Part shown: piece by piece, positions 1-5,280 of the stretch | Layout of the letters: the number at the start of each line of letters is the position of its first letter | Position numbering within the stretch: the first letter of the stretch is position 1 | Source of the DNA: Piscirickettsiaceae bacterium | GTDB taxonomy: Bacteria > Pseudomonadota > Gammaproteobacteria > Nitrosococcales > Methylophagaceae | Assembly (NCBI GenBank): GCA_030620285.1 | Contig: JAUXFA010000112.1 | Coordinates: forward strand, 1 to 5,280 | Direction of reading: 5' to 3' | Length of the DNA: 5,280 nucleotides | Notes under the pieces: generated by a model | What the model was told of the DNA's origin: nothing | What the model saw: the letters and a program-made list of their open reading frames with translations, nothing else | Databases searched by the model: none | Position numbers and translations under genes: made by a program

Positions 1-2097
1 GCGCCGCGATTTGCGGGTCAGTATTTCGCCATTATTACATTGCGGACATGCCACACCAGTATTTGTAGGCTGCTCCAAAGACTCAATATGTTTACATTTT
101 GGATAGCTGCTACAGCCAATAAATTTACCGTATTTCCCAGTACGAATCCATAAATCTGACTCACATTTTGGACACTTCCTATCCGCCACAACTTCCGGCT
201 CACTGGCAGTGGTCTCTTCACCATCAATATTCCGCGTGTAATCACATTCTGGATAAGCCGTACAACCAATAAACCGACCACTTCGACCTAGTCGGCTCGA
301 TAATTTTTTACCACATTTAGGGCAGTCTTCATCTAATAGTTCTTGGGTAACGTCACTACGCTGTACTTCTTTATCTTTAGTTTCAACCTGTTCCTTAAAA
401 GGACCCCAGAAATTACGCAGCAGCGGAACCCACTCTTCTTCACCTCGCGCAACCGCATCTAACTCATCTTCAAGTTTGGCCGTAAAGTCATAATCAACAT
501 ATTTAGTGAAATGTTGTGCCAAAAATTTACCCACAACTCGGCCCACATCCGTAGGGTGAAAACGCTTTTTCTCCAGTTCAACATATTCGCGCTGCAATAA
601 AGTCGAAATAATACTAGCATAGGTTGATGGTCGACCAATATCATGTTCTTCCAACGATCTCACCAAGCTTGCTTCACTAAATCGTGGTGGTGGCTCGGTA
701 AAGTGTTGTTCTGGTCGAATAGCCATTAACTCAACAACATCACCGACCTCCATTATCGGTAGCAGTCGCTCATCTTTATCTGATTTAGTAGAATCATCTT
801 TACCTTCAAGATAAACACTCATAAAGCCTGGGTTAACAACAGTAGAGCCATTGGCTCGGAATGTATTTCCGACACCACACCCCAAGTCAACCGCAACAGT
901 ATTCATGGTTGCATGGACCATTTGGCTAGCAATGGTTCGCTGCCAAATTAAGGTATAAAGTTTTAATTGATCTGCTGACAAATAAGATTTTAAGGACTCT
1001 GGTGTCCGTAAAATAGACGTAGTTCGAACCGCCTCATGTGCTTCTTGAGCATTTTTGGACTTCGTTTTATAAACTTGCGGCTTAGAAGGCACCGAAGTAG
1101 CACCATATTTCTCGGCAATAAAGCCGCGAATTTCTTCAATCGCTTCTGACGCTAGCGTGACCGAGTCGGTACGCATATAGGTAATCAAACCTACCGCACC
1201 CTCACCGGTATCAGCACCTTCATAGAGCTGTTGAGCGACACTCATTGTTCGCTGCGCACCAAAACCCAATTTCCGTGATGCTTCTTGCTGTAAAGTTGAG
1301 GTGGTAAAAGGTGCCGCAGGATTACGTTTGCGTTGTTTTTTATCAACCTTGGTGACCAGCAGTTTACCTTCCGCAGCATCATTTAATGTTTTAACAACAT
1401 CGCTAGAGTGATCCGCATTATTAACCGTGAATTGCGACAGTTTTTCGCCTTGAAAATGGGTTAGCTTTGCTTCAAATTTCTGTTTTTGCGCTACTGCATC
1501 AGCCTCAATAGTCCAATATTCTTGTGGAATAAAAGCCTCAATCTCTAACTCACGCTCAACGATCATTCTTAATGCCGGACTTTGAACTCGGCCTGCCGAC
1601 AATCCTCGGCGTACTTTCTTCCACAATAGTGGCGATAAGGTAAAGCCAACTAAATAATCTAATGCTCGTCGTGCTTGCTGTGCATTCACCATATCCATCG
1701 ATAGTTCACGAGGATTAGCAACTGCATCATTGACCGCTTGTTTCGTGATCTCATGAAAGACCACTCGATGCGTTTCTTTATTTTTCAGGGTGCCGCGTTT
1801 TTTTAATAGCTCATATAAATGCCATGAAATTGCCTCTCCCTCACGATCCGGATCTGTTGCCAGGTATAACGTGTCGGCTTTCTTCATTGCTTTGGCTATC
1901 GCATCAACATGTTTGCTATTTCGATCAATTACCTGATACTTCATCGCAAAATCATTTGCCGTATCTACAGCACCTTCTTTAGGCAATAAATCGCGGACAT
2001 GACCATAAGATGCCAAGACATCAACATCTTTACCAAGATATTTTTTAATCGTCTTTGCCTTAGCAGGCGATTCTACAATAACTAATTTTTTTCCCAT
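1..2097 (-). CDS. topA: DNA topoisomerase I (type IA), 3' end beyond the window
   Basis: This enzyme relaxes negatively supercoiled DNA by cutting one strand through a 5'-phosphotyrosine link, passing the other strand and resealing, which offsets DNA gyrase. The 699 visible codons read without interruption. The N-terminal TOPRIM domain has Glu9 in VIVESPAKAKTI and the metal-binding DPDREGE motif (Asp82, Asp84, Glu86). The catalytic tyrosine is Tyr307 in GLITYMRTDS. The core motifs RRGLSAGRVQS, PFTTSTLQQEA and GRPSTYASII are all present. Two complete C-terminal zinc ribbons follow (Cys592/595/612/618 and Cys642/645/662/668), and a third begins at Cys684/687, where the window ends. The acidic pair falls about 29 residues earlier than in E. 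coli TopA (Asp111/113), so this is the shorter form without the enterobacterial insertion. The start is ATG with AAAGGG three bases upstream, a tight spacing. It follows smg after 83 bases, so it may be read both from the operon and from its own promoter. No missing catalytic residue was seen. Confidence 0.97.
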   Translation of the reverse strand, partial: MGKKLVIVESPAKAKTIKKYLGKDVDVLASYGHVRDLLPKEGAVDTANDFAMKYQVIDRNSKHVDAIAKAMKKADTLYLATDPDREGEAISWHLYELLKKRGTLKNKETHRVVFHEITKQAVNDAVANPRELSMDMVNAQQARRALDYLVGFTLSPLLWKKVRRGLSAGRVQSPALRMIVERELEIEAFIPQEYWTIEADAVAQKQKFEAKLTHFQGEKLSQFTVNNADHSSDVVKTLNDAAEGKLLVTKVDKKQRKRNPAAPFTTSTLQQEASRKLGFGAQRTMSVAQQLYEGADTGEGAVGLITYMRTDSVTLASEAIEEIRGFIAEKYGATSVPSKPQVYKTKSKNAQEAHEAVRTTSILRTPESLKSYLSADQLKLYTLIWQRTIASQMVHATMNTVAVDLGCGVGNTFRANGSTVVNPGFMSVYLEGKDDSTKSDKDERLLPIMEVGDVVELMAIRPEQHFTEPPPRFSEASLVRSLEEHDIGRPSTYASIISTLLQREYVELEKKRFHPTDVGRVVGKFLAQHFTKYVDYDFTAKLEDELDAVARGEEEWVPLLRNFWGPFKEQVETKDKEVQRSDVTQELLDEDCPKCGKKLSSRLGRSGRFIGCTAYPECDYTRNIDGEETTASEPEVVADRKCPKCESDLWIRTGKYGKFIGCSSYPKCKHIESLEQPTNTGVACPQCNNGEILTRKSRR

Positions 2098-2133
2098 ATA
2101 CCCTTTACCAAAAACGAACCGACTTAAACAGAA

Positions 2134-2154
2134 CTGCCCACATAGTGCGGGCAG
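2134..2154 (-). terminator. GC-rich hairpin in the smg-topA gap; possible weak terminator or attenuator
   Basis: A perfect six-base stem, CTGCCC with GGGCAG, encloses nine bases. An alternative pairing extends the stem with CAC/GTG past a two-base bulge. On the minus strand the hairpin is followed by TTCTGTTT, which is T-rich but interrupted, so termination would be partial at best. On the plus strand the following bases are not a T run. Its position, after the smg stop and about 37 bases before the topA start, suits partial termination, attenuation or 3'-end protection of the upstream mRNA. The structure is seen directly; the role is inferred. Confidence 0.4.
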
Positions 2155-2180
2155 ATTATTGTGTTGTACTGGCTAAACAT

Positions 2181-2663
2181 TTAATGAATAACGGCTTCCA
2201 TATCTTCAAAAACTAAATCTTCCATCCATGCATAGGCCACTTCGCGACCAGGCTGATAAAACAATACCATCAGCACAATCCATTTCATTTGCTCCAAATC
2301 AATCTCGTGCTCATCTAAGGCAAATACTCGCTCAATCACTATTTCTCGGGTATCTGCATCAAGCACACCTACTTGCTCTAAAAATAACAAATATCCCCGG
2401 CAGTCAACCCCCAGACGATCCATTTCTTGCTCCGTATAAAAGCGCATCGCACCAACGGGTGAGCTCTCATTTTCTGCGGATCGATCTTCGGCAACCACGG
2501 TCATGCTGTCGAGCCATTCAAATGCTTTATTTATCTCTAATTCTGGGAAACCGACTCGTTCAAGCTCCGTTTCCAAAGCATCTTTATCTGGCTGGCTGGC
2601 CTCATCTGTATCAATGTAGTTTTCAAACAAATACAACAACACATCAAATACATTTTCTTTCAT
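2181..2663 (-). CDS. smg: Smg family protein (DUF494), function unknown
   Basis: This 160-residue acidic cytoplasmic protein has no signal peptide or membrane segment. It resembles E. coli Smg (157 residues) over its full length: the N-terminal FDVLLYLFENYI block (residues 6-17), the central CRGYLLFLEQVGVLD block (88-102), TREIVIERVFALD (105-117) and the C-terminal MKWIVLMVLFYQPG block (126-139). The region around residues 55-72 is variable and probably a loop. The start is ATG with AGAGGA five bases upstream, inside the 19-base gap after dprA, so the two genes are almost certainly on one transcript. The family is a regular neighbour of dprA in proteobacteria, but no biochemical role is established. 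The neighbourhood suggests a link to DNA processing or topology, which is only association. Family assignment is firm; function is open. Confidence 0.95.
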   Translation of the reverse strand: MKENVFDVLLYLFENYIDTDEASQPDKDALETELERVGFPELEINKAFEWLDSMTVVAEDRSAENESSPVGAMRFYTEQEMDRLGVDCRGYLLFLEQVGVLDADTREIVIERVFALDEHEIDLEQMKWIVLMVLFYQPGREVAYAWMEDLVFEDMEAVIH

Positions 2664-2682
2664 TGGATTCCTCTAATGGCTT

Positions 2683-3843
2683 TTAATTTCCAATTCGAAC
2701 ATAACGACCACCAGGCAAGGATTCAACCTGACCTTTTAGCTCTAACAATAACAGCATGGAGGAAACCGCCTCTGCCGTCAATCCGCATCGGTCAATCAAA
2801 TTATCTATTCCAATGGGGTCATAGCCTAGACTATCAAATAAAATCTGATAATCACCATCTGGCTCATTTTTAGCCTGTTCTACTGATGCGGAAATGCCTT
2901 CATTTGCCTTTTCCACACCCGCTAAAGCACCTAGTTCTTCAATAATATCGGCTGCTGTTTCTACCAGTTTGGCCCCTTCTCGAATCAGCTGGTGACATCC
3001 CCTCGCCAAAGGATTATGTATTGAACCCGGGATAGCAAAAACCTCTCGGCCTTGTTCTAATGCCATTCTCGCCGTAATCAGCGAACCACTACGGATGGCA
3101 GCCTCCACCACCAACGCTCCTAATGACAAACCACTAATAATTCGGTTTCGCCTAGGAAAATTTTCTGCATGTGGTGCTGTCCCCAATGCAAACTCAGAAA
3201 CAATAGCGCCACTCTTGGCAATCTCATGTGCTAACGATCTATGTTTGGCGGGATATACCCGATCTAAGCCCGTGCCAACCACAGCAATCGTTTTTCCTTG
3301 CGATGATAAAGCGCCTTGATGAGCGGCCGCATCAATGCCCATCGCTAATCCGCTGCTAATTGTTATGCCTCCTTGCGCCAAATATCGGGCAAAAGCATAA
3401 GATGAATCTCGACCCGAGGCAGATGGATTTCGACTACCCACAATCGCAATTTGCCAACTGGATAATAAATCCGCATCACCTTGTACAAACAACATGCTGG
3501 GGGGATCGGCAATCTGCTTTAATAGCTCAGGATAACGAGGATCATGCAGCGTAACAATATGTCTATCAGGCTCATCAAACCACGAAAAGTCTTGTTCTGC
3601 TTTATCCCAATCTGGATCCAATAAAGCAGATCGAATCTGCTCTGAAACACCCTGCACTGTTTTTGGATTACTAAATAAAGCTAACGGACTGCCAAACTGA
3701 CCTAACAATCGCGCAAAAGTAACAGGCCCCACACCGGATATCCGGTGCAGGGCCAGCCAACTTGCTAATATTTTCTGTTTGTCTGAAAATCTATTCAGAA
3801 CAACATCCTTTTTATTCTGGTGTGCTGACCTTATCGCCAACAT
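2683..3843 (-). CDS. dprA: DNA-processing protein DprA
   Basis: DprA (also called Smf) is a cytoplasmic protein that binds incoming single-stranded DNA during natural transformation and loads RecA onto it; it also occurs in species not known to transform. From the ATG at 3843 it is 386 residues. The order is an N-terminal helix-hairpin-helix/SAM-like segment (HRISGVGPVTFARLL, 33-47), a Rossmann-type DNA-binding core and a C-terminal winged-helix domain (about 334-386). Core motifs are IAIVGSRNPSASG (132-144), SGLAMGIDAAAHQGAL (164-179), VVGTGLDRVYPAKH (188-201), NFPRRNRIISGLS (228-240), RSGSLITARMALEQGR (251-266) and IPGSIHNPLARGCHQLI (271-287). Residues 302-330 form a polar linker. The ATG overlaps the upstream LysM gene by 32 bases and has no Shine-Dalgarno sequence. 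A CTG at 3796-3798, seven bases after AAGGA, would give 371 residues and a more typical N-terminus. The gene appears intact and is probably translationally coupled to its neighbour. Confidence 0.95.
   Translation of the reverse strand: MLAIRSAHQNKKDVVLNRFSDKQKILASWLALHRISGVGPVTFARLLGQFGSPLALFSNPKTVQGVSEQIRSALLDPDWDKAEQDFSWFDEPDRHIVTLHDPRYPELLKQIADPPSMLFVQGDADLLSSWQIAIVGSRNPSASGRDSSYAFARYLAQGGITISSGLAMGIDAAAHQGALSSQGKTIAVVGTGLDRVYPAKHRSLAHEIAKSGAIVSEFALGTAPHAENFPRRNRIISGLSLGALVVEAAIRSGSLITARMALEQGREVFAIPGSIHNPLARGCHQLIREGAKLVETAADIIEELGALAGVEKANEGISASVEQAKNEPDGDYQILFDSLGYDPIGIDNLIDRCGLTAEAVSSMLLLLELKGQVESLPGGRYVRIGN
3806..3810 (-). promoter_or_regulatory. Candidate ribosome binding site that would set a shorter dprA start
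   Basis: AAGGA on the minus strand lies directly after the TAA stop of the LysM gene (3812-3814) and seven bases before an in-frame CTG codon (3796-3798) of dprA. No ATG, GTG or TTG occurs in the dprA frame at a usable distance behind it; the ATG inside GGATGTTG is in another frame and meets TGA after two more codons. It could support a CTG start, or re-initiation by ribosomes finishing the upstream gene. The motif is seen; its use is inferred. Confidence 0.35.
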
Positions 3844-4888
3844 GAATCGCGCGATTCGCTTTCATGACGATGCCATAGCTCACTTTCTCAAAAACCTTGA
3901 AGATCATTGCTACACCAGCATACTCATCCGGCAGGATAACGCTGGCATCACGATCTTTACCTTTATTATGAAGGTTAAAATAATCTTCATCTTCTCGGCC
4001 TGAAAGAACAGGGTCGATTACCGTTTTACCTGCTTGGTACACCGATAGAACATGGCCTACTTCTAACTTGTCACGGCCACCTTTATTAAGCACAACTATT
4101 TGATACTGTCCCACCTGTGACACACCATCAAATACCGAAATAATATAACCATCTAATTGCTCTTCCGGCGCGCGAGGGATAAAATTCATCGCATAGTCGT
4201 CTTCGACAACCGGAAGCAAACGATCGCCAATCAGTACTTCACGAGTCGTCTGACGCAGATCAACCGTTGCTGGATCGCCCATTGCTGAAATCCAGGCATC
4301 GGCAGTATAAATTGCCTCATAACCTAATATTTCATCCGTCACAGGATCGGTATAAACAGCCCCTCCACGGAAGATACTGTAATGCTTACCTTGCTCCTCA
4401 TCAACGCCACGAGCATAAACCTTGTCACCAGCGCCAGAAATTAAACGCTCATCAGAGCTCGCAACAATATAAGGTGCGGATACTAAGACCTCTTCGCCAA
4501 CCACGCGAGGTTTACTTAAAAATGGCAGAATGGCATCCAATGGAATTGTCGGGATAGCACTTTCTAACGTAATTTCACGCACTTCTGGCGACATTTTATA
4601 CGCTGCTGAACCTCGAGTAAGCTCCAATACGGGCCGGCCATCTCGATAAACCAACGAAATAAGATCACCCGGGTAAATTAAATGTGGGTTTTCAATTTGC
4701 GGGTTTACATGCCAAATATCAGGCCAATGCCATGGGAACTGCAAGAACATCCCCGAAATATCCCACAAGGTATCACCTCTAACAACCACATGCTGTTGTG
4801 GATGGTTAGGGTTTAAAGCAACCTCGGCAGCCATCACTGGCACGCTCAATAATACAAACAATAAACTGATATAAAAACGACGTATCAT
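3812..4888 (-). CDS. Secreted LysM-domain protein, TsaP-like (type IV pilus secretin-associated)
   Basis: This 358-residue exported protein begins with a signal peptide: MIRR, a hydrophobic stretch (5-19) and a probable signal peptidase I site after VMA (about residue 20). No lipobox cysteine is present, so it should be soluble in the periplasm. A LysM domain spans about 32-80 (HVVVRGDTLWDIS, then WPDIWHVNPQIENPHLIYPGDLI) and should bind peptidoglycan. The remaining 270 residues are mostly beta-strand-like, ending in a repeated GDRLLP / VGHVLSVY / HVGDKV pattern. This layout and position beside dprA match Pseudomonas PA0020, the TsaP homologue that associates with the type IV pilus secretin PilQ and links it to the cell wall. 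TsaP is described as LysM plus a C-terminal FlgT-like domain. The start is ATG with GAGGA seven bases upstream. It is the first gene of the run and overlaps the called dprA start. The LysM export call is firm; the TsaP role is inferred from architecture and context. Confidence 0.9.
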   Translation of the reverse strand: MIRRFYISLLFVLLSVPVMAAEVALNPNHPQQHVVVRGDTLWDISGMFLQFPWHWPDIWHVNPQIENPHLIYPGDLISLVYRDGRPVLELTRGSAAYKMSPEVREITLESAIPTIPLDAILPFLSKPRVVGEEVLVSAPYIVASSDERLISGAGDKVYARGVDEEQGKHYSIFRGGAVYTDPVTDEILGYEAIYTADAWISAMGDPATVDLRQTTREVLIGDRLLPVVEDDYAMNFIPRAPEEQLDGYIISVFDGVSQVGQYQIVVLNKGGRDKLEVGHVLSVYQAGKTVIDPVLSGREDEDYFNLHNKGKDRDASVILPDEYAGVAMIFKVFEKVSYGIVMKANRAIHVGDKVSTPE

Positions 4889-4920
4889 CGACAGATCCTC
4901 AATCGAAAAGCAAAATTTAG

Positions 4921-4926
4921 GTTATA
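4921..4926 (-). promoter_or_regulatory. Candidate -10 element for the LysM-dprA-smg(-topA) operon
   Basis: On the minus strand this reads TATAAC, five of six bases of the sigma-70 -10 consensus, placed 32 bases before the LysM start codon, which would give a leader of roughly 25 bases. The hexamers 16-18 bases further upstream are poor -35 matches (for example TATGGC). An alternative is TATGGT (4933-4938) with TTGCGT (4957-4962) at 18-base spacing, also weak. The imperfect palindrome GCGTAAACGC (4951-4960) lies beside the -35 region and could bind a regulator. A promoter is expected here because the operon's first gene follows, but the exact element is uncertain. Confidence 0.3.
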
Positions 4927-5248
4927 TGATTAACCATACTCCAGCCATAAGCGTAAACGCAATTCACAACTATCGCAATATCTACTCTTAATAAAATTGT
5001 GAAATAACCCTCTTTTCTCATTGAAAAACATGATTAATTTCAACAATCGAAGCGATACCACTACAACTTGACCATAATATTCGCAGATTTTTTCGCCATA
5101 ATTATTTAAGACAAAAAGGCCGTAAAAAACCTTATGCTTACATTTTCATGGAATTAATCACTATTTTTAGTGCTAAAGCCACATTTTCCGCTAATACTGC
5201 AGGCTATTTCCAAACTCATCATCCCTAATTTTTTCAATATTGACTGTG

Positions 5249-5254
5249 AGGAGG
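5249..5254 (+). promoter_or_regulatory. Perfect AGGAGG Shine-Dalgarno-like motif near the right edge
   Basis: AGGAGG on the plus strand is a full match to the anti-Shine-Dalgarno complement and stands out in AT-rich sequence. No ATG, GTG or TTG follows in the 26 remaining bases. The GTG just before it (5246) reaches TAG after six codons. A frame open from 5158 runs through it to the window edge, with only a GTG at 5170 as a possible start and no ribosome binding site for that codon. Whether the motif is used depends on sequence beyond the window. Confidence 0.25.
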
Positions 5255-5280
5255 AGCTCTTTTTAGTAAATATTTCTCAA

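Larger units (their letters stand above)
4889..5280. other. 392-base AT-rich intergenic region upstream of the operon; no supported gene
   Basis: No open frame here has a normal start codon with a ribosome binding site. It carries the minus-strand ribosome binding site (4896-4900) and candidate promoter for the LysM gene. An inverted repeat TTGAAA/TTTCAA with an 11-base spacer lies at 5021-5043. Plus-strand AT-rich elements include CATAAT (5097-5102) and TTGACC (5068-5073), but their 23-base spacing is too long for a standard promoter. Short ATG frames at 5131 and 5149 end after 7 and 26 codons and lack ribosome binding sites. In related genomes the def gene is divergent from this operon, so part of this stretch may be its promoter and leader. 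Confidence 0.6.

Noticed and set aside
18..281. Minus-strand open frame of 87 codons
   Set aside because: It lies within the uninterrupted topA frame, which has conserved zinc-ribbon motifs here. The product has no recognisable domain, so it is an out-of-frame shadow, as is the 61-codon frame at 459-644.
1..2097. Suspected frameshift or broken topA, because no single long frame is closed inside the window
   Set aside because: Reading every codon from 2097 to 1 shows no stop and conserved motifs throughout. The gene is intact as far as visible and only truncated by the window edge.
2228..2873. Plus-strand open frames of 152 and 65 codons opposite smg and the 3' end of dprA
   Set aside because: The opposite strand encodes clear Smg and DprA proteins. 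The plus-strand products show no family features and are antisense shadows.
3095..4557. Plus-strand open frames of 64-96 codons opposite dprA and the LysM gene
   Set aside because: All overlap well-supported minus-strand genes in antisense and show no domain or signal peptide.
5068..5102. TTGACC and CATAAT as a plus-strand promoter
   Set aside because: The spacing is 23 bases, outside the usual 16-19, and other pairings in the region match the consensus poorly.
5149..5229. Possible 26-codon plus-strand peptide starting at ATG 5149
   Set aside because: There is no ribosome binding site upstream and no distinctive composition; ordinary for AT-rich intergenic DNA.

Overview
The window looks like chromosomal core DNA from a gammaproteobacterium with modest GC content (low-to-mid 40s percent, judged by eye). 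The evidence is the gene order and the protein family types. Four genes lie head to tail on the minus strand. In transcription order they are a secreted LysM protein of the TsaP type, dprA, smg (DUF494) and topA. The genus cannot be named from the sequence alone. Gammaproteobacteria with this locus commonly have def-fmt on the far side of the LysM gene and a tsaC/yrdC gene after topA. Both would lie just outside the window.

Layout from the right: 4889-5280 is a 392-base AT-rich stretch with no convincing gene. It holds a weak candidate promoter for the minus-strand operon and, near the right edge, a perfect AGGAGG with no normal start codon close behind it. The LysM gene (4888-3812) has a clean signal peptide and a good ribosome binding site. 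Its 3' end overlaps the called start of dprA (3843-2683), though dprA may really begin a little later at a CTG codon. smg (2663-2181) follows 19 bases after dprA. An 83-base gap containing a GC-rich hairpin separates smg from topA, which starts at 2097 and runs off the left edge with 699 codons visible.

How the genes fit together: DprA loads RecA onto incoming single-stranded DNA during natural transformation. TsaP homologues anchor the type IV pilus secretin to peptidoglycan, and such pili bring DNA in. The two may therefore be co-expressed parts of pilus-dependent DNA handling, although the arrangement is widespread and may be only historical. TopA relaxes negative supercoils and is housekeeping. 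Smg has no established function.

I read the whole topA frame codon by codon and found no stop or frameshift. I found no mobile element, CRISPR array, RNA gene or undescribed system. The points worth checking are the dprA start, the topA leader hairpin and the unexplained AGGAGG at the right edge.
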